Origin: Bacillota bacterium
Lineage (GTDB): Bacteria; Bacillota_I; Bacilli_A; RF39; UBA660
Assembly: GCA_015059245.1 (NCBI GenBank)
Contig: SVAU01000001.1
Span: 62,001-126,000 of the forward strand
Direction: 5' to 3'
DNA length: 64,000 nucleotides
The notes under the pieces were generated by a model that had not been told where the DNA came from, did no database searches, and saw only the letters and a list, made by a program, of their open reading frames with translations. Made by a program: the position numbers and the translations under genes. The stretch's first letter is position 1. The number at the start of each line of letters is the position of its first letter. Of the stretch, positions 8,771 to 18,104 are shown in pieces.

Positions 8771-9120
8771 AAAAAAGGGTAATAATAATTTTAAGTTATT
8801 TTATTGTAGCTATTTTATTTTGTTTAATTGGTTTTTGTATAGGAATCAATATGGATAAAAATAATAACGATAAACAAATTGCTGAAGTTGTAGGTATTTA
8901 TCATTCTGATAACTGGAACAATCGAGAAGATACATTAATATTAAATAAAGATTATACGTGTAAGTATCCTGGAAACATCACTGTTTGTTCATGGAGTATT
9001 AATGGTGCTGAAATAACAATTCAATTGCAACCTTCAAAAATAGATGATGGAATACACATTGCTACATTAGTTGACAACGGAATAATACTACATGACCATC
9101 ATTTTGAAAAAGTAGGGTAG
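8767..9120 (+). CDS. Small exported or membrane-anchored protein (phage cargo)
   Basis: This 117-residue protein has an N-terminal hydrophobic segment (VIIILSYFIVAILFCLIGF) as signal anchor, then a small beta domain with two cysteines (CKYPGNITVC). No family is recognised. It is the last gene of the 8.2-9.1 kb cassette, which ends at the terminator at 9146. An envelope role such as superinfection exclusion is possible; nothing in the sequence proves it. Confidence 0.65.
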   Translation: MKKRVIIILSYFIVAILFCLIGFCIGINMDKNNNDKQIAEVVGIYHSDNWNNREDTLILNKDYTCKYPGNITVCSWSINGAEITIQLQPSKIDDGIHIATLVDNGIILHDHHFEKVG

Positions 9121-9145
9121 TAATTTTATAGGCAAGCTATTTTAG

Positions 9146-9174
9146 AGATTATCGATAAGCGATAGTCTTTTTTT
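9146..9174 (+). terminator. Terminator of the 8.2-9.1 kb cargo cassette
   Basis: AGATTATCG-ATAAG-CGATAGTCT gives a 9-bp stem with one G-T pair, then TTTTTT. Its arms resemble the terminators at 16026 and 27619, which close the other cargo cassettes. Confidence 0.85.
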
Positions 9175-9203
9175 GTTGCTTAAAAATAGAAAGGAGGGAT
9201 ACT

Positions 9204-12179
9204 ATGGCAAGTTCTAAAATAAAAGGTCTTACTATTGAAATAGGTGGAAATACTACTAAACTAGGTAAAGCACTAGAAGGAGTAAATAAACAATCTAAAG
9301 ACTTACAAAGTGAATTAAAAGGAGTTAATTCACTTTTAAAATTAGATCCATCTAATGTAGAACTATTAAAACAAAAACAAGATTTACTTACTAAAAGTAT
9401 TACTGAAACCGAATCTAAACAAAAAATATTAGCAGAAACACTTAAACAAATAGATAGTGGTAAAGTAAAAGTTACTGAAGAACAATATCGAGATTTACAA
9501 AGAGAAATTGTTTTAACAGATAATAAGTTAGAAAAACTAACTGATGAAATGAAAAACTTCGGTAGTGTATCTCAAGCTCAACTAAAGGCAGTAGGAGATA
9601 ACTTAAAAGAAACTGGTAGTAAAATATCAGATGTTGGTGGTCAATTAACTGGAGTTAGTGCAGTAGCTGGTGCTGGATTAGTAGCAAGTGGTAAATTAGC
9701 AGCCGATAATGAAGCAGCAGTTAATAGATACATAACAGCTACAGGTACAGCAGTATCTGAAACAGATAATTTTAAATCGGTTTTGGATGATATGTACTCT
9801 AATAACTATGGAGAATCATATCAAGAACTAGCTGAGAAATTAGCATTAGTTAAACAAAACTTAGGTGATATATCAAATACTGATTTACAATCAATTACTG
9901 AAAATGCTTATCTATTGGAAGATGCATTTGGTATGGACTTCTTAGAGTCAGTACGTGGTATTAATGGTCTAATGACTAATATGGGTTTAACAAGTACTGA
10001 AGCATTTAACTTAATGGTAACTGGTGCTCAAAATGGTTTAAATAAATCAAATGAGCTTGGTGATAACATTGCTGAGTATTCTCAATTATGGGGACAAGCT
10101 GGATTTAGTGCTGAAGAGATGTTTACCATACTTCAAAACGGTTTAGATAGTGGAGCATATAACCTAGATAAAGTTAATGACTTTGTAAAAGAATTTTCTA
10201 TCTCATTATCTGATGGAAGAATAGAAGATAATTTAGGTTCTTTTAGTACAAAATCTCAAGATTTATTTAAAGCATGGCAAAATGGTGAGGCATCTTCTAA
10301 AGATGTCTTTTATTCTATTGTTAGTGACTTAGAAAACATGGAAAACAAACAAGAAGCATTAACTATTGCTTCTAATGTTTGGAGTGCACTAGGTGAAGAT
10401 AATGCCATGTCAGTTATTACATCTTTAAACGATGTAAATAAAACATATACAGATACTGCTGGTGCAGTAGATGAAGCCAATGAAACTATGTATGGTGGTA
10501 GTAGTGCTAAAGTACAAACTGCCATGAGAGATATACAAACTGCATTTAAAAATATAGGAGAATTATTACTTCCTATCATTGCATCTATATCTACAAAACT
10601 ATCAGAAATGGCAACTAAATTTAGTGAACTATCTCCTACAGTACAAAAAGTAATTTTGGTTATAACCAGTATAGCAGCAGCCATAGGACCAGTACTGATA
10701 TTTGTCGGTAAAATAATATCTGCAGTAGGACAGATAATGCCTATACTTGCTAAATTAGGCTCAATACTTTCTAAAGGTAAAGTAATTCTTGTTGCTTTAA
10801 AAGGTGTAATAGCTACTATAGTTGGTACATTAGGTTTACCAGTAACTATAATACTCGGAATCATTGCAGTATTAGTTCTTTTATGGAATAAATGTGAGTG
10901 GTTTCGTAACTTAGTTAAAGCTATGTGGGAAGGTATAAAAACTGGATTACAAGTTGCATATGAATTCATCGTCAATATACTTTCAAGTATTGGCGATTTT
11001 TTTGTTAATTTGTATCAAAGTGTCGTTCAAGGACTTACGGATGCTTGGAATTGGATAACTGGAATTTTATCGGCAGTAGGACAATGGATATACGATAATG
11101 TCATAGCTCCAGTAATGGCTTTCATAGAGCCATTTTTTAATTGGTTCAAAGAATTGTTTCAAAGTATCGGTGATTTTGTACGATCAGTAATCGATGTCAT
11201 TGTCGGTTTGTTTAAAGGTAGTATTATTTTAATACAAGCAGTATGGGGATTAGTAGCTAACTGGTTTAAAGAACACGTCATCCAACCTATCATAAACTTC
11301 TTTACTCCTATCGTAGAATTTTATAAAAATTTATTTCAAAAAGCAGTAGAAACTATAAAAACAGTATTTGGTGCTATCGTTAATTGGTTTAAAGATAGAT
11401 GGCAAGATATTTCTAACATATTCTCAGTAGTAAAAACTTGGTTCAAAGATAGATTTAACGAAGCTATAACAAGCATTAAAACTGTATTCTCACCAGTAGT
11501 ATCATTTTTTAAAGATACAATTTGGGGAGGAATTAAAAAAGCCTTCGGAAGTGTAGCAACTTGGTTTAAAGATACATTCTCAAAAGCCTGGACCAATGTA
11601 AAAAACGTTTTTTCAACTGGTGGAAAAATATTCGATGGAATTAAAGACGGAATCGCATCAACATTTAAAACTGTAGTGAACGGAATTATAGGTGGTATAA
11701 ACAAGGTCATTTCAGTACCTTTTAATGCAATTAACTCATTGCTGAACAAAATTAGAAACATTTCTGTAGCTGGAATAGAGCCATTTAAAAGTGTAATTAA
11801 AAAGAATGCATTATCAATACCACAAATACCCCAATTAAATGTAGGTACAAATAGAGTTAAATCAGAAGGTTTAGCTTACCTACATAAAAATGAAGCTGTA
11901 GTACCTGAAAAATATAATCCAGCTATAACTAACGAAAGTACAAAAAGTGCTTTATTTGATGCCTTAACTGATTTTACAGGACTTCAAAGTATTAAGAGTG
12001 CAAGTATTCAAAGTGAAAGTACTAAACTAATAAGTTTACTAGAAAAATACTTACCTAGTATAGAAGCTGGATTAGGACAAAACATTGTATTAGATGATGG
12101 AACACTAATAGGTAAATTAACACCTAAGATAGATAGTAGTTTGGGTTCACTTGCAAATAGAAAGAGGAGGGGATACTAA
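9204..12179 (+). CDS. Tape measure protein
   Basis: This 991-residue protein sets tail length. The N-terminus (KGLTIEIGGNTTKLGKALEG) and following ~120-residue coiled coil are typical of Gram-positive siphophages. The middle holds hydrophobic segments (residues ~480-570), and the C-terminal half has repeated amphipathic units with a Trp-Phe-Lys-Asp pattern (NWFKDRWQDI, TWFKDRFNEA, TWFKDTFSKA). The C-terminal LAYLHKNEAVVPEKY motif is a family hallmark. No lysozyme or peptidase insert is seen. Confidence 0.95.
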   Translation: MASSKIKGLTIEIGGNTTKLGKALEGVNKQSKDLQSELKGVNSLLKLDPSNVELLKQKQDLLTKSITETESKQKILAETLKQIDSGKVKVTEEQYRDLQREIVLTDNKLEKLTDEMKNFGSVSQAQLKAVGDNLKETGSKISDVGGQLTGVSAVAGAGLVASGKLAADNEAAVNRYITATGTAVSETDNFKSVLDDMYSNNYGESYQELAEKLALVKQNLGDISNTDLQSITENAYLLEDAFGMDFLESVRGINGLMTNMGLTSTEAFNLMVTGAQNGLNKSNELGDNIAEYSQLWGQAGFSAEEMFTILQNGLDSGAYNLDKVNDFVKEFSISLSDGRIEDNLGSFSTKSQDLFKAWQNGEASSKDVFYSIVSDLENMENKQEALTIASNVWSALGEDNAMSVITSLNDVNKTYTDTAGAVDEANETMYGGSSAKVQTAMRDIQTAFKNIGELLLPIIASISTKLSEMATKFSELSPTVQKVILVITSIAAAIGPVLIFVGKIISAVGQIMPILAKLGSILSKGKVILVALKGVIATIVGTLGLPVTIILGIIAVLVLLWNKCEWFRNLVKAMWEGIKTGLQVAYEFIVNILSSIGDFFVNLYQSVVQGLTDAWNWITGILSAVGQWIYDNVIAPVMAFIEPFFNWFKELFQSIGDFVRSVIDVIVGLFKGSIILIQAVWGLVANWFKEHVIQPIINFFTPIVEFYKNLFQKAVETIKTVFGAIVNWFKDRWQDISNIFSVVKTWFKDRFNEAITSIKTVFSPVVSFFKDTIWGGIKKAFGSVATWFKDTFSKAWTNVKNVFSTGGKIFDGIKDGIASTFKTVVNGIIGGINKVISVPFNAINSLLNKIRNISVAGIEPFKSVIKKNALSIPQIPQLNVGTNRVKSEGLAYLHKNEAVVPEKYNPAITNESTKSALFDALTDFTGLQSIKSASIQSESTKLISLLEKYLPSIEAGLGQNIVLDDGTLIGKLTPKIDSSLGSLANRKRRGY

Positions 12180-12817
12180 TGGGTAATGGTGTAATATTCG
12201 GCACTAAGAATTCAGTTACTGATTGGGATTTATTAATGACATCAAAACAAATTGGTAAACCTGAAGCTAGAACAAATTATATAGAAATACCAGGTAGAGA
12301 TGGAACACTTGATTTAACTGAAGCACTTGGAGAAATAAAATATAACGATCGAACTCTATCTTTTGAGTTCGATCTTTTTAATCCAAAAAACTTTTGGAAT
12401 ATTGAAAAAGACATATCTAATTATTTAAATGGTAAGAAACTAAAAATAACATTAGAACAAGATCCTAACTATTATTATTTAGGTAGATGTAAAGTATCTT
12501 CTTCTATATCTAAGAATGTAGGACATTTTACTATTGAATGTACATGTGAACCATATAAATATAAACAAAAAGTAACTACTATTACTAATACAGTAGCTAC
12601 TGGTGGTACATACAATTATTTTAACGATAGAAAAAGTGTAGTACCGACATTAACTTTAAGTGCTGCCATGACTTTAGAGTTTAATGGCACTTCTTATTCA
12701 ATAGGTGCTGGAAATAATAAAGTATTAGGAATTAATTTTAAAGAAGGAATTAATACCATTAAAGTAATTAATGGTACTGGAACATTAACTGTTTCATATC
12801 AGGAAGGAAGTCTATAA
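12179..12817 (+). CDS. Distal tail protein (Dit)
   Basis: This 212-residue protein has the N-terminal ring-forming domain of Dit, with EIPGRDGTLDLTEALGEIKY as the hallmark loop. It forms the hub joining tail tube and baseplate. Its ATG overlaps the tape-measure stop by one base, and the Tal gene follows after one base. Confidence 0.92.
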   Translation: MGNGVIFGTKNSVTDWDLLMTSKQIGKPEARTNYIEIPGRDGTLDLTEALGEIKYNDRTLSFEFDLFNPKNFWNIEKDISNYLNGKKLKITLEQDPNYYYLGRCKVSSSISKNVGHFTIECTCEPYKYKQKVTTITNTVATGGTYNYFNDRKSVVPTLTLSAAMTLEFNGTSYSIGAGNNKVLGINFKEGINTIKVINGTGTLTVSYQEGSL

Positions 12818-12818
12818 C

Positions 12819-15233
12819 ATGTATCAGATAAAATTAGGTAATTATGTTTTATATGACTTAAGAGATGATGAATTAATCTTAGAGAATCCTGAATTAAGTT
12901 TAGAAATAAATAAAGTAGGTAGCTTATCTTTTTCTATATATCCTAATCATCCTTATTTTGATCGCATAAATAAATTATCTTCAGTAATAACAGTACTAAA
13001 AAATAATAATGTTATTTTTAAAGGTAGAGTAATTAGTGAAGAACAAGGTTTATATAACAGTAAAAAATTTGAATGTGAAGGTATTCTAAGTTATTTAAAC
13101 GATAGTATTGTACGTCCTTATTCTTTTACTGGAACACCTGAAGAATACTTCTCTAATTTAATTAATAATCATAATTCTCAAGTGACAGATGTTCAAAAAT
13201 TAAAAATAGGAACAATAACAGTAACGGATCCAAATGATTATATAACTAGAAGTTCTATTAACTATGCATCTACATGGGATATCTTAAATGAAGACTTAAT
13301 TAATAAATTAGGTGGATACCTAAAAGTTAGATATGAATCAGATGGAACATATATCGACTATCTAAGTGATTTTAACGATACATCAACTCAAATCATTGAA
13401 TTTGGAGAAAACTTAATTGATGTATTAGTTAAAAATGATGCTATAGATGTTTATACTGCAGTTATACCATTAGGAGCAGAAATACAAAACGAAGATGGTA
13501 CTAGCGAGAAATTAACTATTAAAAGTGTTAATAATGGTTTAGATTATATAGTTAATCAAGAAGCTTATAATAATTATGGTTTAATATTTGCTCCAGTAGA
13601 AAATACTACCTGGGATGATGTTACATTACCAAGTAACTTATTAACTAAAGGTACTAAATATCTAAATAACCAAGCAGTAATGCTTAAAAGTTCCCTAGAA
13701 CTAAGTGCAATAGATTTAAATATTGTAGATAGTGGAGTAGAGAACTTTTTTATTTATGAATACGTTAGATTTATAAGTTCGGTACATAACATCAATGAAA
13801 GATATTTATTAACTAAAATAACTATACCGATTAGTAATCCTGAAAACATGAAGATTACACTAGGAAAAGAAACTAGTTCCTTAACTGGTATAGAGATGGG
13901 CAATAAACTTAACATTGATAATGTAATTCAAAGAATAGGTAGAGTAGAAAGTAATTATACAATTGAAAGTGGAAAAATAAGTGACATAGAAAAATCATTA
14001 GAATTTTTTAGTGTAGATTTATCTCAATACACTATAACAATACCTACTGATAGTAATAAAAAACCATTAGAAACAAAAAATATTGATGTTTATTTTTATG
14101 GCTATTATAAAGGCAGCCAAGTAACTCCAAGTGTTTCTATTAGTGGCTCTAATACAGGAATAACAACATCTACTACTGATACATATGTTAGATTTGCAGT
14201 AAATAGTAATACTGCCATTGCTGAAGCTTTAAGCGAATACAAATTAGTATTTACTTATAGCATTGATAACAATTCATATTCAATTACCAAAACAATTAAT
14301 ATAGCATTAGCATTAGCTGGAGAAGATGGTGCTCCAGGAGAAAAAGGAGAACCAGGAATACAAGGACCAGCTGGAGCAAATGGTACAACTTATTATTTTC
14401 ACGTAAGATATAGTGCTAATTCAGATGGTAGTTCGATGACTACTGCTCCACAAACTAATACACAATACATGGGAGTAGCTAGTACAACATCAAGTACTGC
14501 TCCAACATCTTATACTGCATATACCTGGACAAAAATAAAAGGTGAGCAAGGTACTCAAGGAAGTCCAGGACAAACTGGAGCAGATGGATTAAGTTCATAT
14601 CTTCATATTAAGTATAGTGATGATGGAATTAACTTCACAGCAAATAGTGGAGAAACTATAGGTAGATATAGAGGAGAATTAGTAGCTAATAATTTAGAAG
14701 ATAGTACTACATTTAGTGATTATAAGTGGTATGATATGGCACTGATAGTAGATGAAGAACTAAACGAAATAAGAGAAGAAATAATAACTAATACAACATC
14801 TATTCAACAAAACCAAGAAGAAATATTAATGACAGCTTTAGAAAACTATACTTCTAAAACTGACTTTGAAACTTTTCAAAGTGAAGTAACATCTCAATTC
14901 CAACAAACAAGCGATACATTCGAATTCAATATAAATAATGTTGTATCTCAAGTAAATACGGTTAACGGAAACGTCCAACAACAATTTCAAGAACTTGCAA
15001 CATACTTTAGAATTACTGGAAATGGTACTGAGCTAGGCAAAAGCGATAGTGATATTATCTTAAGGCAGCAAAACGATCGTATTAGTTTTATTCAAAACAA
15101 TACGGAAGTAGCATACATTAGTGATAGTACATTATATATAACCGATGCTCACTTCTTAGTAAGTATCAGAATCGGTAATTTTGCATTTAAACCTAGAGCT
15201 AATGGAAACTTATCATTAGTTAAGGTGAACTAG
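12819..15233 (+). CDS. Tail-associated lysin-type baseplate protein (Tal) with collagen-like segments
   Basis: This 804-residue protein begins with the gp27-like hub domain of the prophage tail endopeptidase family (residues ~1-370). After an Ig-like region, Gly-X-Y triplets occur at ~503-525 (EDGAPGEKGEPGIQGPAG) and ~575-590 (GEQGTQGSPGQTGADG), flanking small beta domains. A C-terminal coiled coil and beta block follow. Collagen-like triplets in tail proteins usually form trimeric stalks. No clear peptidase motif was found. It is followed by a cargo gene instead of directly by the fibre gene. Confidence 0.88.
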   Translation: MYQIKLGNYVLYDLRDDELILENPELSLEINKVGSLSFSIYPNHPYFDRINKLSSVITVLKNNNVIFKGRVISEEQGLYNSKKFECEGILSYLNDSIVRPYSFTGTPEEYFSNLINNHNSQVTDVQKLKIGTITVTDPNDYITRSSINYASTWDILNEDLINKLGGYLKVRYESDGTYIDYLSDFNDTSTQIIEFGENLIDVLVKNDAIDVYTAVIPLGAEIQNEDGTSEKLTIKSVNNGLDYIVNQEAYNNYGLIFAPVENTTWDDVTLPSNLLTKGTKYLNNQAVMLKSSLELSAIDLNIVDSGVENFFIYEYVRFISSVHNINERYLLTKITIPISNPENMKITLGKETSSLTGIEMGNKLNIDNVIQRIGRVESNYTIESGKISDIEKSLEFFSVDLSQYTITIPTDSNKKPLETKNIDVYFYGYYKGSQVTPSVSISGSNTGITTSTTDTYVRFAVNSNTAIAEALSEYKLVFTYSIDNNSYSITKTINIALALAGEDGAPGEKGEPGIQGPAGANGTTYYFHVRYSANSDGSSMTTAPQTNTQYMGVASTTSSTAPTSYTAYTWTKIKGEQGTQGSPGQTGADGLSSYLHIKYSDDGINFTANSGETIGRYRGELVANNLEDSTTFSDYKWYDMALIVDEELNEIREEIITNTTSIQQNQEEILMTALENYTSKTDFETFQSEVTSQFQQTSDTFEFNINNVVSQVNTVNGNVQQQFQELATYFRITGNGTELGKSDSDIILRQQNDRISFIQNNTEVAYISDSTLYITDAHFLVSIRIGNFAFKPRANGNLSLVKVN

Positions 15234-15237
15234 TCAA

Positions 15238-15266
15238 TTGAAATATGGAAATTATTGTAATATAAT
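15238..15266 (+). promoter_or_regulatory. Cargo-gene promoter (conserved spacer type)
   Basis: TTGAAA, 17-bp spacer, TATAAT, with the same TGGAAATTATTGTAA spacer sequence as the promoters at 8181 and 27125. Its -35 begins 5 bases after the Tal stop. Confidence 0.87.
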
Positions 15267-15303
15267 TATTTTATGAAAAATGTAATTTGTTAGGAGTAAA
15301 AAC

Positions 15304-16008
15304 ATGAGTATTTTAAATTGGTTGTTTAATAAAAAAAAGAAAGAAAAAAAGGATATAGAGATTAGAGATATAGATTCTTCAGTAGAGTTAGATGTGAAAT
15401 TAGATAAAAATGAAATTATATCTCTAGATAAAGATGAGAATCATAATGCTTCTGAAAAAAAATTAGATAAATTAAATGAGGAAGAATCCTCTTTAGAATG
15501 GTTAGATGATTATCAAAATTTTTTTAAGCCAAGAGATGAAAAATTATATGATTTATCAATACAAGCATCTAAAACCGACAATATAGAAAATGAAATAAAA
15601 TTATTAAAGAAATTCGTGTCTTATTTTGAAGCATATCAAAATGAATGCAAAATAAAAGGAAAATCTTACGAAAAGTACTTTTATGACATGCACATACAAG
15701 GTAGTTCAAAAAAAGGAAAACCCGATTATTATTGGTTAAATGAAAGAAAGGAACGACTAAATTACTTAGAGGGAAATAGAGATAAACTAATTGAAGAAAA
15801 AAGATTTAAAGAAGAAGCTTTAAAAGATTTGCCTCAAAAACTGAAGAATATAATTAGAAATAATCCTGGTATATTACAAAGTGAAATTTATAAAGAATTT
15901 GATAAAATTTTAAAAGATGAAATTTCAAGTCAATTGTATTTTTGGGCTAAAGACGGAAAAATTAAAAGAGAGAAAAGTGGGAATACTTATAAAATATACT
16001 ATAAATAA
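15304..16008 (+). CDS. Coiled-coil protein with C-terminal winged-helix-like domain (phage cargo)
   Basis: This is a 234-residue soluble protein of unknown function. The N-terminal ~70 residues are charged and low-complexity. The middle is helical (residues ~75-180). The last ~50 residues (NNPGILQSEIYKEFDKILK...WAKDGKIKREKSGNTYKIYY) look like a winged helix in which a strand pair follows the recognition helix. RBS AGGAG lies 8 bases before ATG. It has its own promoter and terminator, so it is a moron between Tal and the fibre gene, perhaps a regulator. Confidence 0.7.
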   Translation: MSILNWLFNKKKKEKKDIEIRDIDSSVELDVKLDKNEIISLDKDENHNASEKKLDKLNEEESSLEWLDDYQNFFKPRDEKLYDLSIQASKTDNIENEIKLLKKFVSYFEAYQNECKIKGKSYEKYFYDMHIQGSSKKGKPDYYWLNERKERLNYLEGNRDKLIEEKRFKEEALKDLPQKLKNIIRNNPGILQSEIYKEFDKILKDEISSQLYFWAKDGKIKREKSGNTYKIYYK

Positions 16009-16025
16009 TAATATACCTTTTATAT

Positions 16026-16051
16026 AGATTATCAATACGATAATCTTTTTT
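16026..16051 (+). terminator. Terminator of the 15.3-16.0 kb cargo cassette
   Basis: AGATTATC-AATAC-GATAATCT with a following T run, closely related to the hairpins at 9146 and 27619. Confidence 0.85.
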
Positions 16052-16065
16052 TATTGAACTAATAA

Positions 16066-16090
16066 AGAACTAGAAATAGTTCTTTTTTTT
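16066..16090 (+). terminator. Second hairpin terminator with GAAA tetraloop
   Basis: AGAACTA-GAAA-TAGTTCT followed by eight T residues, 20 bases before the fibre gene. Two terminators in tandem suggest that one belonged to the phage before the cargo was inserted. Confidence 0.75.
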
Positions 16091-16109
16091 ACGGAAAGGA
16101 AGTGATGTA

Positions 16110-18101
16110 ATGGCTAAGTCAGGTAATACTACAATTAATGTAACTAGTGATGGCTATATTAAACTTAGATATTCATGGAGTGCTGGTACACCAAATATCG
16201 CTAATAACTTTACTCCAGTTAACTGGACATTGCAGTTAATTAGTAGTAACTCAAGTGCAAATATTAATTCAAGTGCTGCTAAAGATTATAGTGTAACTAC
16301 TGATGGAACACCAAAGACAGGTACTAATACGATTGGGTTAAGTGGTGGTTCTACTAAAACATTAGCAAGTGGTTCTAAAAATATTTATCATAATGCTGAT
16401 GGAACAAAAAGTTTTAGTTATTCATTTAGTCAAGATTTTGGAATCACATATAGTGGAGCAGCAGTAGGAACTAAAACAGGTAGTGGAACTGGTACATTAG
16501 ATCCTATCTATCGAAGTAGTGTATTAGGAACAATAAGTGCATTTACAATAGGCAATGCTATAACAATACCAATAACAAAATATTATAGTAACTTTTATGA
16601 TGTTCTAACTATATCAGTAGGTGGAACAGTAGTTAAAACAGTAAATGGTATTACTAATAATGCAAGCATTACATTTACTACAACTGAACTAAATAATATA
16701 TACGCTAAACTTCCTAGTGCAACTAGTGGTACATTTACATTTAAATTAACTACAAAAACAAGTTCTAGTGGAACTGCAGTAGGAACTAGTTCAAAGACAG
16801 TAAAAGGTACTATTTCAAGTACAATAAAACCAGCTATATCAAATTTTTCTTTAGTAGAAAACAATAGTGCTATATCAACTAAATTTGGTTTACTAATACA
16901 AAATAAAACTCAATTAAAAGGAACAATAACAGCAACTGCTGGTAATGGTTCAAGTATTGATGAATATAAAACTACAATAAATGGAGCTACTTATACAAGT
17001 AGCTCTTTTACAACTGGAGTATTAAAAACAAGTGGAAGTAATAGTTATTCAGTAACAGTAACAGATAAACGTGGTAGAACTGCATCATTAAGTGGAACAT
17101 TTAATGTTACTGCTTATTCAAGTCCTACAATAAGTAATTTTAAAGTAGTAAGAAGTGATGCTAGTGGTAACGATGATGATGAAGGTGCATATGCAAAAGT
17201 AATTTGTAGTGCTGCTATTAATTCTTTATCTAGTAAAAATGATAAAACATTTAAATTAGAATACAAAAAAAGAAGTGCTACTACCTGGACCACTGCAGAA
17301 ACATATACAACTGCTTATACTTATACACTTACTAACAAAATCATTAGTGGCATAAGTACAGAAGATACATATGACTTTAGATTAACTGCTACTGATTATT
17401 TTGGTAGTGCAGTAAAAACATTAAGTTTATCTACTGCATTTACTATTTTAGATATTAAAGCAGATGGTACTGGAATAGCATTCGGTAAAGTAGCAACAAA
17501 AAGTGGAGTATTCGATAATGGATTTAAAGAAACCTATTTAAGTAATGATACATACTTAGGCGGGCAAGATAACGATGATTCAGAAAAAAATTTATTTTTC
17601 ACCAATACAGGAACTGGACTTAATAAACATAAAGTTAAATTATATGGTGGTAATGGTAATAGTATTACTGCAATGGGAATATGGGATGTTATAAAAGACT
17701 TACCCATATTTCAATATTTTGATGGAGATGAATATAGGCTTAAATTTGGTGATGATATTAATTTAAAATGGGGAGCTTATGATGTTGAATCAGTACTAGC
17801 TAAAGCATTTAGTAGTGCTACTGGTAGATATAGAACTAGAACAGGATTGTTATTACAATGGGGATCAGTAACTATTACACCAGTAGCAAATACGCCTACC
17901 AGTGCTGCTATTACGTTTCCTATTGCTTATGATGAAGTCCCTAATATTCAAGTAAGTGCAGTATCTGGTGTACCTTATACAAACGTTTTAGGATATGCAC
18001 ATGCAAGTGATAGTACTACTGGTACAACTTTATGGGTTACAAGAACAAATACAACTGCAACCGTGCTTAGATGGTTTGCTATTGGAATTAAGGAGATGTG
18101 A
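16110..18101 (+). CDS. Tail fibre / minor structural protein, DUF859-like
   Basis: This 663-residue, Ser/Thr-rich beta protein has repeated Ig-like or fibronectin-like units in its N-terminal 430 residues. LDIKADGTGIAFGKVATKSGVF near residue ~450 is the hallmark of the siphovirus DUF859 family. The C-terminus (LLLQWGSVTI... to RWFAIGIKEM) looks like the beta-sandwich tip used for receptor binding. A strong AAGGAAGTGATG site precedes ATG. It probably contributes to host recognition together with the next gene. Confidence 0.85.
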   Translation: MAKSGNTTINVTSDGYIKLRYSWSAGTPNIANNFTPVNWTLQLISSNSSANINSSAAKDYSVTTDGTPKTGTNTIGLSGGSTKTLASGSKNIYHNADGTKSFSYSFSQDFGITYSGAAVGTKTGSGTGTLDPIYRSSVLGTISAFTIGNAITIPITKYYSNFYDVLTISVGGTVVKTVNGITNNASITFTTTELNNIYAKLPSATSGTFTFKLTTKTSSSGTAVGTSSKTVKGTISSTIKPAISNFSLVENNSAISTKFGLLIQNKTQLKGTITATAGNGSSIDEYKTTINGATYTSSSFTTGVLKTSGSNSYSVTVTDKRGRTASLSGTFNVTAYSSPTISNFKVVRSDASGNDDDEGAYAKVICSAAINSLSSKNDKTFKLEYKKRSATTWTTAETYTTAYTYTLTNKIISGISTEDTYDFRLTATDYFGSAVKTLSLSTAFTILDIKADGTGIAFGKVATKSGVFDNGFKETYLSNDTYLGGQDNDDSEKNLFFTNTGTGLNKHKVKLYGGNGNSITAMGIWDVIKDLPIFQYFDGDEYRLKFGDDINLKWGAYDVESVLAKAFSSATGRYRTRTGLLLQWGSVTITPVANTPTSAAITFPIAYDEVPNIQVSAVSGVPYTNVLGYAHASDSTTGTTLWVTRTNTTATVLRWFAIGIKEM

Positions 18102-18104
18102 TAA

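Noticed and set aside
10310..10975. Long minus-strand open frame inside the tape-measure gene
   Set aside because: It has no ribosome site, lies wholly within a clear plus-strand gene and its protein has no domain-like character.
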